DNA of 64,000 bases. Origin: Eunapius fragilis (lineage: Eukaryota; Porifera; Demospongiae; Spongillida; Spongillidae). The DNA lies in assembly GCA_963681505.1 (NCBI GenBank), contig OY811980.1, positions 2,840,553-2,904,552 on the forward strand. Reading direction: 5' to 3'. Shown piece by piece: positions 34,746 to 47,447 of the stretch. Numbering within the stretch: the stretch's first letter is position 1; every line of letters starts with the position of its first letter. Made by a program: the position numbers and the translations under genes. The notes under the pieces are model-generated. The model saw nothing but the letters and a program-made list of their open reading frames with translations, was not told the DNA's origin and ran no database searches.

Positions 34746-35063
34746 AATCACGTCATGCACAGCATAGTGCTGTCGAGTCAGATTTTGTGAGTGCCTAGTT
34801 GCAATAGATCGGATGACCCGAGGGTCTTGCTAATTCCAATTTCCTGTTAAAAATCTGTTTGGTCATACATCATATACCCTTTGCAAAGTTGTATGGTTGA
34901 TCGCTTACGCTATTGCGAAGGAGTCGCCCGCCACACGCATAAAGGTAACTATAGCTTGCTAGCTATCTAGGGTGCCGCGTTGTGATCGTTTGCTTCTAAG
35001 GCCATCCATTTTAATCAACATTGAATGACCTATGCCGTATTTGTCGCCACATAGCCAAGCATT

Positions 35064-35168
35064 GCGAGTGCTCAACAACTCGAGTAAAGGTTAAGACTGC
35101 TCTGAAAGATGCGGCTGCGAGTGCTCAACAACTCGAGTAAAGGTTAAGACTGCTCTGAAAGATGTGGC
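35064..35168. repeat. 53-bp tandem duplication in gypsy pol relic
   Basis: Two copies of a 53-bp unit starting GCGAGTGCTCAACAACTCGA, differing at one or two bases near the end. The length is not a multiple of three, so it shifts the pol frame. Confidence 0.95.
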
Positions 35169-35179
35169 GAGAATTTTCC

Positions 35180-37110
35180 AAACTGACTGATCATACCCAA
35201 ACATCGTCGCAATTCGGACACATTATTGATCTTATGGATGGCTGATGTTTTGTCAGGATCTGGGTGAACACCATTTTGGCCAATTATATGGCCCAGGAAT
35301 TGGATCTGATGCCTTGAAACACATATTTTGTTGGGTTCAGCGTAACACCCGCTTTTTCTATCCGGTGTATAGAACTACCATGAGTCTTATATAATGTTAG
35401 TGCTGATTACAACCAAGTATGAAGATGTCATCAATTTTGCATAGTACCCCATCTGATCCCTCCAATATTTCACTCATTCTTCTTTGGAATAACTCTGATG
35501 TGGAGGAGATTCCAAAAGGCAGTTTATTAAAGAAATCGCGACCAAAAGGGGTGATGAAGGTTGTGAGCAGTCAAAAATCTTTGGCAAGTGAGATTTGGCA
35601 AAATACGCTGTTAGCGTCTAGTTTGCTAAAAATTGACGCACTAAACAACTGTGCCAATGTCTAGCCAATCTTCGGTAGTGGGTAGTTTTCCCTCAACACA
35701 CTTTCGTTTAGCGGTTTCAAGTCTACACAAATACGAACTGAGTTTAATTGTTTCTTTGGGACAGCCACCATTCCTGCGCACCATTCCGTTGGGCCTTCCT
35801 CATTTGAGATAATACCTGAGTTTTCCATTTTTATGAGTTCCTCCTTAACTTCGCTTCGCAGAGATAAGAGAATATTCTTGGGTGTGCTCAGAGCATACGG
35901 TTTTGCATTTGGCCTTAACTTGATTGTGTATTCCACACCTATATCTCCAAGGCCAGTGAACAGTTTAGGATACTTTTGATGGATTGCTGTCATACTGCTC
36001 CACTGAAACGACCTGTGAAATTAGCTTCAGCGCATGCAGTGTTGGTAGGCCTAGCAGGTTCATCTTAAGGCTCTTTACACAAAGATTGTCTGATGTGATT
36101 GTATTCCCTTGTATGTCAATGTGGCATCAAATTGTCCTGCTACATTCAGTGCCTGGTTTCCTGGTCCATACAGTATTTTAGAAGGCTGCCCAAATCCAAC
36201 ATGATTGCCAGGATTTAATCCTTCATATGTGACGAAAGAGATAGCTGTGACCTCAGTACCAGTGTCCAGCTTGAACTTGATCTTGTATTGAGCAAACTAT
36301 GTTCTCTCTTCATTGGCCTGTACTGCATCCAAGAACAGTTCCTCTTAATCCAGGTGATCCTGGCAGTGTATCTGCTCAATCCATGTTGAATGGCATATGC
36401 AGTCAATGTGTCCCTTCTTTTGACATAGCATTTTTGGCACGGCCTCTTTTCCTAGGGTGAAAGTTGCCTCTGCATTGTGAGTGTGAACTTGCAGCAGGAC
36501 CAGGAGTCTGTTGTCTCTAGCTGTTGGAGTGACTGAATCCACCTTTGCTGCCGCAAAGGGTCAGATTCATGGGCTAGGAATTTTGTTGGCTAGTTACAGC
36601 CTCCCTTTGACGAACAGCTTTTGTAGCCTTCTCAAGCGTTAGAGTGCTGTCCAATTGGAGTTGTCTGGATAGGGATAGGTCTCGCATGCCGACAACCAAT
36701 CGGTCTCTAATGAGTTCGGATTTAAGTGCGCAACCCTCCGCGAGATTGTATAGGGCACCGATGTACTCATCTGCTGTTTCGCCAAGGAGTTGATCACGGC
36801 GGTTGAATCAGGCACGCTCAAAGATGATATTTTTTCGTATCTGGAAAAAGTCATCAAACTTCTTTAACACAGCTCAATAGGCCTTTCTTTCGTTCCCCGA
36901 GATGTTAATGGACGACTACACATCTTCGGCGCCTTCCCAGAGGTAGTAGAGAAGAGTACTAATTTGTCTTTGGTTGTTCTCTCCGGACACGCCAGATGCA
37001 TAGCTAAACTGCTCAAAACGACGTTTCCAACGAGGCCATTCTTCTGGTTTAGAAAAGTCAAACGGTTCTGGGGGTGTTAGACGAATATTCGCCATCACTG
37101 CCACCATGTA
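35180..37110 (-). pseudogene. Ty3/gypsy retrotransposon relic (gag to RT)
   Basis: Minus-strand pieces in element order. A gag start near 37,100 (PPEPFDFSKPEEWPRWKRRF, then TLLYYLWEGAEDV). A degraded middle with a nucleocapsid-like Cys region near 36,400 and a linker around 36,250-36,110 (LNPGNHVGFGQPSKILYGP). The pre-RT and RT start at 35,990-35,661 (ALSTPKNI, EWCAGMVAVPKK, VRICVDLKPLNESVLRENYP). A continuation at 35,640-35,400 has FSKLDANS, LPFGISS and an IDD box where YxDD is usual. Then a post-RT segment (ELRRCLGMISQFGKFSP). Several stops, shifts and the 53-bp duplication inactivate it. No LTRs were found. Related fragments lie at 56,710-57,545. Confidence 0.82.
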
Positions 37111-37146
37111 ATGGTTGCCACCAAAACGGGAGTTTAATACTGATTC

Positions 37147-37178
37147 CACGTCACGCCCCCCCCCCCCCCCCCCCCCCT
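37147..37178. repeat. Poly(C) tract within the gypsy 5' region
   Basis: Roughly 22-25 C just upstream (minus strand) of the gag start; it produces low-complexity frames on both strands. Confidence 0.9.
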
Positions 37179-37734
37179 CCCTCCAGCGCATGCGCAATAT
37201 ATACACGAAATACAATAACACTACAAACAATATCCAAACATTACTGTGCAGTCGGATTTTCATTTTGTCATTTTATTGTTCAGATATTAATAACAACCAT
37301 AAGGTTGATGATAAATATGAACATATGGCCAACTCTCACGTTATATCCACTGTACTGAGGGGTGGATCTTGGATTTATATTGGAGGGTTCGAAATTAAAT
37401 AAGTGCTATTAACTAATTACGCATACAAATCTATGCATATAAACAGAATATTTCTGCGTGCAAAACTGGATGAGTGCAGTAATGTAGGCACTCTTTGAGT
37501 GAAGACAAGCAAAGTATAAATCTTTAGTAACTGATGGTAGTTCTAAAAGAACTGTTAACTTCCTCACCTGTAAATTCAATTCACACACAGCATTGGTTGT
37601 ATGTGTTCATGGGCAACACACCACACTGATACCAATGACACCATAATGACACCACAATCAGTTACACACACTGTGACACATAACCCACACAAACTGTGTA
37701 TCTGCACACTAAACCATTTCTCTATGGCCAAATA

Positions 37735-37950
37735 TACATTGTGGGGTCTTTAATGTATGGGAGGCGGGTGCCTAAATCATTGGCGCCGCGCGAATAGAGC
37801 AGGAAACCGCGTACGCACTTTACACACCTATATATCTCAGTAACGGATGATGATATGTTTGGTGTGCGATCGACATGAACTTATTTTTTACCATGGGGCT
37901 GAAAATTCCTATATTGATTTGTTCTGTTCGTTAAGTTTTACTTCAGTGAT
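37735..37950 (+). repeat. Partial relative of repeat A
   Basis: Shares GTATGGGAGG, GTGCCTAAATCATTGGC, GGAAACCG, and the later ATTGATTTGTTCTGTTCGTT (inverse orientation of the last cue relative to 1,440-1,480). Fragmentary; no ends defined. Confidence 0.5.
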
Positions 37951-38340
37951 CCAGAGACGTACAGGATATGTGCCTTGTGGAAGACATTATATTGCTAAGC
38001 GTATAAGGCAAACAAACCTAAAGAATGGCTCGTGCGTTGGAAAGGCTTCATGCAGCAATATAGATTATACTTGGGAGCCGCTTGAAAATTTATGATGATT
38101 GTACCTAGAGGGTTGTCGTGGAGGGTTGTAAAAAATAAAAAATAAAAACAAGAGTGGCATTCTCAAGGTAAGGTAAGCTGCCGTATTAGAACCGGTTTTT
38201 AAACGGACTGTACAAGTCAAACGCATCGTCTGGAGGACGTTTCAACACCACCAAGTGTCACTACTGATGGATGCGCACCATAGCATCGTTTAAAAAATTT
38301 TCCAGCACCTTTTATATCCACTCGCACCTCTGAAGGGGGA

Positions 38341-38341
38341 A

Positions 38342-38372
<31 letters not shown>
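38341..38372. repeat. Poly(G) tract, longest in the window
   Basis: About 30 uninterrupted G within an unannotated stretch. Confidence 0.95.
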
Positions 38373-38374
<2 letters not shown>

Positions 38375-40870
38375 CGCGATGAGTGCCAAATTAGAACAGC
38401 GGGAGTGTCGTAGCTTTTTACATAGTTTCTATCGAACAGACAACCAGCAACGCCGCCAACATATCTGGAAGTATCCGAAGTGAAGTTCTAAACACACAAA
38501 AAATACAGTTGCGTTCTCTGTCTGCAACTATGTCACTTTCTGTTAGTTCGAGGGGTAGTGATTTTTAAAAAGCCATGCATTGCAAGAGCTAGAAAAAGCC
38601 CTCCTTTTCCCCATCTTTCTATTCATAAGTCATGAGACATCGATTTTAAGCTTAAAACTTTGTTATAAGTGGTTACGCGGAAGAGCTACTTCGAGTCAAA
38701 GAGAGGCTTCATGACCTCCATTGAAAATTACCGGAAGTGAGTACTAAATGCACGGTTGCTTCATTCCATTGAAAAGTGGGCAAAAAGCCCTACGCCTCCT
38801 AACGAAATTTTTTCCATAGCAACGGGGCTAATTACGTCCTTAGCAACAACCTGTTTAGAGAACGAAGCCTTTTTGGCAAAAGGTGTTTAGTCTTTTAGTC
38901 TGGGCTATTGAGTGTTTGTTTCCACTGAACTTCACGCACTGATCATGAAAGACAGGCACTACCGTTCTACTGGAAGCATGCTATTAGCTCGCTAATACGG
39001 TGGGTGTTTTTGGAGTGGGGGAGATAAACCGTGCTCTACTAAAGTTTCCGCCCTTATAAGGTCCATTGAAAATTCTATAATATGACCGCGGTAGGTTTTC
39101 CAGTTAGTTTTTATTTAGAGCTGGTGGTTCCGCGTTTTCTAACGGAATATTTTTGTCTTTGGAATATTGCTTATTATCGCTGTTCTGACGCCATTTTATT
39201 ATTCAAGTCTGCTGCGACTCGCATACGTTTCTGCCTCTGACAGTCCCTCACACCATCGCAACAGGTTTCAGCGTCCACCCAAGCCACTTTGGGCTTGGTG
39301 AGGGGCTAAAGAGGCCTTAGGAGGGTATGGTGAGAGCTGTAAGCTTCGAAAGCTGTTACAAGTTACACAATAACCTACACTACCAAAGTCATGGCCTTGG
39401 TTGTGGACCTGCCGGCAATTCAAGCGTCCATATCTTGATCATGAGCATGCACAGTAATAAGATGACAAGTGGAGAAATAACAATACTTCTGGTGTTGAAT
39501 GTGAAAATGGTGGTCTGCTCCCCCCCCCCCCCACCCCAAAAAAAGTGTAATTGAGATTGTGGTTATCCAGCAATGCCTACTGTATGAAACAGGAAACAGG
39601 AAACAGAATTATTATACTGGCATGTCCATATAGTGGTCAGTATAAAAATACACATGACTGGTATAAATGGGTGCTCTGGCAGTTTGATAGATGGTAGTGT
39701 ACATAGACAGAATGGTTATGCTGGCATGTCTGTGCTTGGAATAAATAGGGAGAGTTCTTTTACAGGCATGCCTAAGCGATATGTACTTACGAAGATAGGA
39801 TGATACTACTTGATTCTTTTGTTTTAAAGGGGACTTATAGGGCGGAAAAAGAGTTACAAAGCCCTGACTGAAAGGATTATTTCGCGCCAATTTGGATCCT
39901 TCGTATGCTCGTAAGAAATAATAGCCCAGTAGCAGATGCTACAGCATGCGTAGAGCTAAAGTTAAATAGAAGGATAGTTGTAGCAATATTTAGTCTCTTT
40001 TTTAAATGCACATGCCATACGATGGCTGTAGAAATGTTATCGTCAAAATTTTAATGAGCATTCCAAGGGTAGCCATTTTGGATGAACCGTAAATATCATA
40101 CTGCGTTCTAATTATATACTTAATGCCCATGCGAAACAGCCGTGAATGAGTTACAGCTTGCATGGTGGAAATTGGCATCGGTAAATTACGGTTACATCAC
40201 AAATCTACACAAGAAAGAAGGAGTTTCAAATCCCTACCTTTTCTACAGCCTCCTGAGAATCGCTGGAATTCAGAAAAACAAAACTTGTTTATCTGTACTT
40301 GGTTAAATTATTGTAATAAAGAAAATATAATTCATGGATGCGTGTATATCGGGTACACAATCGGCTATGATTTTAACGGCGTTCAGATCAGTGGTGACGT
40401 GTCCTGGGTACTGCAGTTTGGCCTTATATTTACTAAACGCTAGGCCTACTTTCTTTGATCATGACTCCACGAACGGGTCGGTTCTGTGGAGCGATATCGT
40501 TTACATAAGTCCATCGTGGCATCTTTACTAATAACTGGGATAGGCGCTTTCCCTTTCGCTGCCAGCCATTTCTTCCACGCTTGGCCTCCAAGAAATAAGA
40601 AGTTTACTAACTAGCTTTCGTACGTACGTGAAAACAAATTAATTACTTAGGGGCGGAGTTCGCTAAAAGGTATTATCAACTGGTTATAGGCTGCGACCCC
40701 CACCCCCCTGTTCCAATAAGGCCAATCTGTACTGTGTTCTAATATGGCAGTTTACCTTAGAGGCGCACAAGGGCGGTCAGTTGCTTGCACATTGCCACAA
40801 CATCATCTCTACATGCAGTTAATCTTTGCGCCGTCATTGTGTATGCAAACGTTAGCACGAATCTTAATGG
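38373..40870. other. Stretch with no recognisable gene
   Basis: Frames at 39,327-39,554, 39,612-39,890 (minus) and 40,162-40,443 show no known domain and no convincing splice structure. No TIR element seen. Confidence 0.4.
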
Positions 40871-41101
40871 AAGATCGCGGAACCTGCGGAAGCAGGTTCC
40901 AATATAGGATTCATTTGCATGTCGGATATTGAAGTCATTAAATAAACTTGACTCGCGTGCAGTGTTGCCGCGAAATACTTTTTCTATTTAATCGTCTATT
41001 TCGCGATATAATGAGGATTTCATCGCGATATTTATATCGCGATATATTATTAATGTTTATTATCAATTATAATTAGTTATTCATTGTTGTGGTGACTAAT
41101 T

Positions 41102-41343
41102 ATGGCTACCAAAGTGAACGCAAAACCCGCACTTGATGCTACAAAAGATGAATTCGTTTGTGTTGATCGCAAAGTGTATAAAAGCAGTGTCTGGCAATAC
41201 TTCGGATGGCACAAGAAAGCAATCGGTTCTTGCTGGGATGTTTGTAACATTTGCTATGGATGGGTGTCAAGACACGGGAAAAATACCTCGAACATGTGGT
41301 ACCACATCAAATCCGCGTATGGAATAAAGGCAATCCAGCAAGG
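41102..41343 (+). CDS. BED zinc-finger exon of a hAT transposase
   Basis: An ATG-initiated 80-codon exon ending at a GTGAGT donor (41,344) with an acceptor at 41,404. It contains the BED signature: aromatic YFGWHKK, the Cys pair DVCNICYGWV, KNTSNMWYHIKSAYG with the first His. The rest of the finger may be lost or in the next exon. The 60-bp intron is like others in this window. Confidence 0.8.
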
Positions 41344-41494
41344 GTGAGTGTATATGGTATAATAGACTTGCAGTTGTACTGTGGATACGTTTTTATGTGT
41401 ACAGCTGCAAGAAGGAGGAAATGGGCAGCAGCTGCAGCACAAACACTGGCAGTGCAACCACTAGTTTCAAAGGTGCTGGAAGCATGACAAGTTT

Positions 41495-41710
41495 GTGCAG
41501 CCTGTAACTGTGATGAAATGGGAGAAGCTTGACAGAGCTATTGAGCTGCTGGTTAACGCTTTAACGGCTAATTTGCTGCCATCAGCTCTACTGGACAGCC
41601 CAAAGTTTAGAGATCTTCTCGGGTTCATATCTAGTGGAACATACATCCCTCCTCATAGAACCAAGGTTACTGAGTTGATTGATCATCAGTACCAGAACAT
41701 GGCGTTCATT
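41495..41710 (+). pseudogene. hAT transposase fragment downstream of the BED finger
   Basis: The frame contains ELLVNALTANLLPSALLDSP, KFRDLLGFISSGTYIPPHRT and TELIDHQYQ, matching the segment after the BED finger in ZBED-type hAT transposases (consensus: low-abundance Pro, aromatic, FR.L, PSR.T). It lies in a different frame from the spliced BED exon, and nothing of the DDE core follows. Confidence 0.65.
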
Positions 41711-41999
41711 TTACCATTTTACCATATATCCCCGGCATCCTTGATTTAACCCTCGATCTCTTTTAATTTACCCGTATTTGGCCGTTTAAGTCGGTTTAAC
41801 TGTGCTGATTCTCGTAAACATGTATGGTGAAAATCGCCGCGAAATGAATAAATATTAATCGCGATATAAAGATTTAATCGCGATATATCGCATTTCGCGA
41901 TAGATCGCGGCAACACTGCTCGCGTGTCGTCTCGAGGGACGACCGTGAATTGGATCATTTACCTTTGTCGTTTTTAAACCATAACACAAATTGGAAGGT

Positions 42000-42370
42000 T
42001 TGTGTTGGTTCTGTGTCATAGCAGCGCGCGCTTTTAGGGAACAGAAATACTAGTACTCGGTCCAACTGTTACTCGCCACAATTTTCTTCTCCTTCTTCCT
42101 TCCGCCACGAAGAACTCGAGCTAGAAACAGTGTTCAAGATCGTCAACAGCACCAATCGCTTCAGCATATATCCGGATTTTATCTTTAGGCGGCCGGGGGT
42201 CAGAAACATGTATATGACCCATCGGGCGAAATAGAAAAGCGAGGATTATCCAATTTTTGGTATATAGGGCTTAATCAACTAAAATCTCGTACCCTGGCCA
42301 TACACCTACTATTCTCATCGACATATGGTAATCCATGCTTACGCTTTACGTACAAGGCCCCTTTGTAATC
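42000..42370 (+). repeat. Dispersed repeat D, copy 2
   Basis: Matches 32,830-33,028 plus 34,475-34,640 as one uninterrupted stretch, giving the pre-insertion arrangement for the 1,440-bp element. A further match (40,878-40,940 to 32,706-32,766) lies beyond the hAT insertion. Confidence 0.78.
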
Positions 42371-42449
42371 TGTTTAAAGCAATCAACAATGCGAGCACGA
42401 TATTAAACGAATCCCATCAAGAAGGCGGCAGCAGCCACAAGGAAAGAAG

Positions 42450-42555
42450 ATGGATGAATGCGTCACCTACATGTACGAGGCTGATCGAGAAAAGACGGTC
42501 TATGAGCGCGTCAGCTACGAGGCTGATCGAGAAAAGTAGAAGACCTATGGGCGTA
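42450..42555. repeat. Short tandem duplication
   Basis: AGGCTGATCGAGAAAAG occurs twice about 54 bp apart, followed by similar GAYCTATGRGCGY text. The frame through it has no known domain. Confidence 0.55.
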
Positions 42556-42879
42556 ACAGCCACCTCTCATTGAGGTCAGAAATTTATTGGTAACGATTGT
42601 TTATTTACTTTACAGACCAAAAGTCGATCTAGGCAGTTGCTGGTGGCCCGTGGGCTCCGCCAGCCATGCACATGTAAAAGGTAATGGTTTTAAAACACAG
42701 CGAGGCTGTGTACCGTAATTGCACCGTTGCACGTTGACAAAACGACGTTAACGTGTACAAACGCACTTGCTGCACGATAATCTAGTGTTCATGTATGTGC
42801 ACCACGGTGTTTAAACGTAGTGTCATCTGATGGGTCTGTCAATGCGATATCATTCTGTTTCAATTTTGAGTATTTGGCT

Positions 42880-42965
42880 GTGTATATTTCATTGCGCATG
42901 CGTAACCCTTAATAGCATTCGTGACCTTTTATAGCTTGTTCGTGATTGGTTTGCATAATGTTTTT
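42880..42965 (+). repeat. Short dispersed repeat E, copy 1
   Basis: The inverse occurs at about 63,120-63,215. Shared cue TTTGGCTGTGTATATTTCAT then TGCGCATG. The flanking 42,370-43,100 holds nothing else recognisable. Confidence 0.6.
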
Positions 42966-43119
42966 TTTTGCTTGGTTTCAACCCAGTTGTTTTCTTTTAA
43001 CGTTTAACGATGAGTCGCTAGAGTAACACAAGTTGAGCACTCTCACGAGAGTACAACGACTTTTTCGTGTATGGATACTAGTGCAGCCGGTTCGGAATGC
43101 CTATAAAACTCCACTTCTC

Positions 43120-43300
43120 TGCCATATACGGAGCTATATTTAGCACATGTAAATGTAACAGAACCAAAAGAAGTGCTAAATATAGGATTTTTTTCTCATT
43201 TTCCTTTTCTCAAAACCTTGTTCTCCTCTTTTTTACCTTTGCCTCCAATTCCTATATCCCACCAACTTTCTCGTTAGAAAATGTTTTTTCCTCTTTTTAA
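43120..43300 (+). mobile_element. Degraded relative of the 15,463 palindrome
   Basis: Contains GTGCTAAATATAGGA, TTTTTTACC, CCTATATCCCACCAACTTTC and GAAAATGTTTTTT in the same order as the right arm of the 15.5-kb element, with only a stub of the left arm. Confidence 0.65.
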
Positions 43301-44387
43301 ATTTTTTTTTTGTCGATTATTAATTCTGGCAAGTGCCTCCACCCCCCCCCCCCCCCCCCCTCCTGCCTCAATTACCGTCACGAGCAGACGCCCGCTTTTG
43401 TTTGGGATCACTGCACGGAACGCGGGAGAACTCTAACTCGTCGTCTCGACTTTGGAGGTAATCCTCTCATTGTTTTTGTTGACGTGAAGGCATGTTGTAA
43501 AAAAATAATCGCTAGCCAAAAGTGGTGAACAAAACTGCAATCAAATGAAATCCCACCTGTTTATAACGTTGCACAATTCTAAATATACGTAAATGCTGCC
43601 ATGGGAACGGTTAAACGTAGCACTCCATAAATTACGTAATGATTACATATATCAGTTTAATGCTTTATTCATATTTCTGATACCTCATAACCTCAAGATG
43701 TCCTTCCAGGAGATTCTAAAGCGATTGGTATAACTTGCACTCTTTAAAACCATGCCTATCCCGAGTTATAGTCGGCAGAGAAGAAGAATTAGAAGAAGAC
43801 GACGACAACGACGACGACGTAGAAGAATTGACCTGGGGACGAGAACAAACACGAGCTTTTTTGTTCTCTTAAAGTAAACAGTTTGAAGACTGGAACAAAA
43901 CATTAAAATGACCGTCTTTGCCTTCTGCAACAATGAGCTAAACTATCCGTTTCTTGGTACGCGAGTTATACGCGTGTCGCGTTTTTTAAAAATGATTTCA
44001 CGACCCGGGTCAATTCCTTATATAGGAACTACTATCGTAGTTCCAGATAATTAGTATAATGCTAAACATACCGTAATAATGAATTAAACTCATTATCTTA
44101 GTGCATTGTATGGAGCCACTGTTTGCACAACCAGAATGAAACTCAGCAACATAAATGGTCTAAGCATGTGGGAAGACCCTTTCTGTACACATGCGTACCT
44201 CATTCAGATGCAGACCAGTTTTTTTTTTTTTTCCTCTGCGGGGATGTGTTTCTATTTTACGCGCGTGTACAATTGATGCGGGAGACTACTATTAGCCTGA
44301 TTCAAAGTGTTCGCATCTGGAAGTTTTTCGAGACATTCAACACCACCCGACATTACGTGCCGACTATACATCGACGAAATATTGATT

Positions 44388-44541
44388 AACACCCAATAGA
44401 GTGTACTGGCTACACTTTATGGGTGTTGGCTCTAACACCATTGAGCGGTTACCACTACACCCCATGGGGCGTTATTCCTAAACAGGCGTACGAACACCCC
44501 TAAATATGTTGCGGTATAACACCCTTTTTTTTTTAACAGTA
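44388..44541 (-). mobile_element. About 150-bp MITE, copy 1 (poly-A / CACCCCATGGGG family)
   Basis: The inverse of 62,871-63,025. Shared features: AACACNCAATAGAGTGTA at one end, CACCCCATGGGGYGT in the middle, TAGGGGTGTTCGTACG, and TTAAAAAAAAAAGGTGTTA at the CACTGT end. Internal sequence contains several AACACC/GGTGTT repeats. Confidence 0.85.
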
Positions 44542-45872
44542 CTAGTGCATGCAAACGTGAGTATTCGTAGCGTCGTCGGCATGTACATCAGATCTAAACT
44601 TAGTTTGGCGTAGCCGACCTTCCCATTTTGGTGGAAGGTCGAGTATCACCGAGATTTGTATCCACCTGAAAGCGAGTGTGGGCTATTGATCGATGATAAA
44701 AATCCAGGTATATATATATATATATATATAGGCTTGATACCCTGAATTCCCGCGATGGTCTGCAATGTAACTAATCGAAACGTGGCTAATTTTACAAGGA
44801 CAGGTGGCAACGAATGTATGGGATTATAACTTTAATTTGTCATTGGTCAGAACCGCAATGTCCGAAAGAGGGGAAACGTAACTTTAATTAGTTAAATGCC
44901 ATTTTAAATACACACGTCGCACACAGATTAAAGTATATGCATATATAGACGTGTTCACGCAGTGGTATGAATGCTTGCGCATAGAAATGTAGGAGCTTAC
45001 CGCTATATTCCGCGTGTTTTACAGTGGCCAGTGGGTTTTGCTGTCTGTCATTGGCTTATTTCGTGCTCACGCGATAAACAGTGGGCGTAGCCCGACCCTC
45101 TCTCATGACTAAGCCTATTCATATAGATGTATCCATCTGATTGTGCGTGTGGGCTACAGTAGCGCCCCAGTCATTGCGACAATTTGCATATCCCACATTG
45201 GGAAAATATGGCCTATTCATAGCGATGTTATCTAGGGCCGTGTGTTCCTAGCCGATCGCTACAACCCACCGCTAATGAGATTCATTTCGTCAAGGAATCT
45301 CATTAGAAGGTGGTTTATATAAACTATACCTCTCCCAGCAGTTATTAAAACAATACTAGCTGCATGCAAACGCCTTACCTTCACCCTTTGGTTGAAAATA
45401 AAACGAACTTACCTATACCGTGCACCCTTATACATACAAGACAACATGGACAGTTGACGACGGAAAGGCAGGTGCCACCTCCAACACCATGACTGTTAGC
45501 GAGAGACATGTACAAGTGATGACTAGATTGAGATGGATCGACCAGCATGTAAACCACCTACATATGCAAGCATGTGCACATAAAGTATGTGCGTCTTGTG
45601 CACGTGCCTGCATAAAATTGAGTCATAGAATTATTTACAGCACAATACGAACCATGCCAACATCATCTTACCAAGCATATGTCTGAATCAGAAGCTCAAG
45701 TTCGCCTGGACGTACAAAGCAAGCAACAAGACACTTTTTGATTGGCTGAATTACCCTTTTTAGGATGCTGCAGCAAACATGCGTTGCATAACCATGCTTA
45801 GTGCAGAATTCCTAGTCTTTAGATCTTTGTACACTTGATGGTAATAAAACAACAATCCCAATGCATGTACAT
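44542..45872. other. Stretch with no recognisable gene
   Basis: A short (TA)n run at 44,708-44,730, a hairpin CTAATGAGATTC/GAATCTCATTAG near 45,272-45,307, and frames without known domains (45,420-45,686). The interval 43,560-44,387 is likewise empty. Confidence 0.4.
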
Positions 45873-46075
45873 GTTTAGTCTCGCGGGCCATGACGTAATA
45901 AGTAAGATATTACGTCTGGAGACTATATGCAACATTTCGCCTGAATTCTGGCGCTACCAATCAGATTGCAGCGGTCACATGACCGTCATGCTGTGGTTGT
46001 TAGCACCCTGTGATGATATGTATTCTGACGAAGACAATGAGAGCGCTATCGTGACGGCTTCTAACAGCTGGGTTA

Positions 46076-47205
46076 CAGTGAATTGCGTCAAAATCAGAGA
46101 GAGGTTTTTTTGAAGGGCAGAGACGTATTTGTGTGTCTTCCAACTGGAAGTGGGAAGTCACTGTGCTGTTGACTGCTTCCCTACGCGTTTGACATCCTCA
46201 GACGCGCAGAGCGGAAGAGTATGGTGCTTGTGGTTAGCCCCCTTACATGTATCTCTCTCATGAAAGACCAGGTGAGAGTTATGAAGGAAAAGAATATATC
46301 CACAGTCTACGGTCTAGAAGAAGAAGAACAGAGCGAAATTTGCAATTCCAGGTATCAGCTTATCTTTGTGAGCCCGGAGGCTCTCCAGAATGAGAGCGGT
46401 GGCGGGAGATACTCATGAATGACAACTTTCAGGAGAATCTTGTTGCTTTTGCCATAGATGAAGCTCACTGCGTCAAAAAATGGTAGGCATTTGTTGCAGA
46501 AATATGATTACTTAATAATGCTTTTTTGTGTGAATAGGGGCGAAACATTCCGTAAGGCTCTTTAGAGCTTGAAAATGTCCGAAGTTTATTACCTGAGCAT
46601 GTGAGAGTAATGGCACTGACAGCCACTGCAACCGTGGAAACACGTAAAGCTGTTTGTAGGTTACTGGGAATAATCAATCCTTTAGTTATTCTGGAAGTAC
46701 CTGATCGTCGTATTATCAAATACATTGTCCATGCTCTTGATGAATCAATGGAGGATAACTTTGCACCCCTGGTGGATATGAAATCCGACAAATGAGATTG
46801 AACATGGACAAGGTCATTATATACTGCCGAACATATGATGACTACACATCAATATACCTGCATTTAAGGTCAAAACTTAGAAAGGAGATGACAGAGCCAG
46901 TAGGGGCAAGGAACCTGCAGAATATCGATTGGTTGACATGTTTACAGCCTGCACAACAGCCTCTGTTAAGGATGCCATATTACAGTCCTTCTGTTCAACA
47001 GGAAGTAACCTTCGCGTTGTTATAGCAACAGTGGCATTAGGTATGGGACTTGACTGTCCTAATGTGAGGAGAGTGATCCACTGGGGGCCATCATCTGATT
47101 TAGAACAATATACACAGGAAACGGGTCGTGCAGGAAGAGATAACAAGCCCTCTACTGCGTTACTGTACTTGCCAGAAAGAAATATTCACAGGTGGATCAA
47201 AGCAT
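46076..47205 (+). pseudogene. RecQ-type superfamily 2 DNA helicase of the TIR element
   Basis: Reads as two main exons plus a helicase C-terminal part, with most RecQ motifs. Motif I VCLPTGSGKSLC, motif Ia VVSPLTCISLMKDQV, motif II FAIDEAHCVKKW (DEAH), motif III MALTATAT, DKVIIYCRTYDDY for motif IV, VVIATVALGMGLDCPNVRRV for V and QETGRAGRD for VI. An intron lies at about 46,482-46,538. Lesions: a TGA just after motif I, a TGA near 46,416 and shifts near 46,560, 46,795 and 46,920. Compared with cellular RecQ it has no HRDC domain and apparently no zinc/WH region; the gene ends soon after motif VI. A fragment of a relative is at 33,312. Confidence 0.85.
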
Positions 47206-47447
47206 GAAGGATTACTTCAGGAACACAGGCAAGTGTAGGAGAATGATGCTGCTTGATCACTTCCAAGACACACAAACAAAGCACATGGCACTCATACACA
47301 CCATTATTAACACTTGCAGTTGTTGTGATATGTGAAATTCACTGTGTGTGCATTACATGTAAAGCTCGTGTTGTCCAATGTGAAAAATGACTTGTTTCCT
47401 ATTAATCAGTGTGTAACAACTCTTTTGCCTTTACTAACTGCTTCATC

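Larger units (their letters stand above)
40960..41918 (+). mobile_element. Internally deleted hAT element, 959 bp, 8-bp target duplication
   Basis: Termini CAGTGTTGCCGCGAAAT and the complement of GGCAACACTG, flanked by CTCGCGTG at 40,952-40,959 and 41,919-41,926. Subterminal regions are packed with TCGCGATATA motifs, typical transposase-binding repeats. The interior keeps a BED-finger exon and one later transposase segment; the catalytic DDE core is missing. The element lies next to repeat D sequence. Confidence 0.92.

Noticed and set aside
34690-34760. LTR promoter of the gypsy relic
   Set aside because: The TATA box points rightward, but the relic reads leftward, and no LTR pair was found.
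44708-44730. (TA)n run as an origin or promoter
   Set aside because: A short dinucleotide run with no supporting context.
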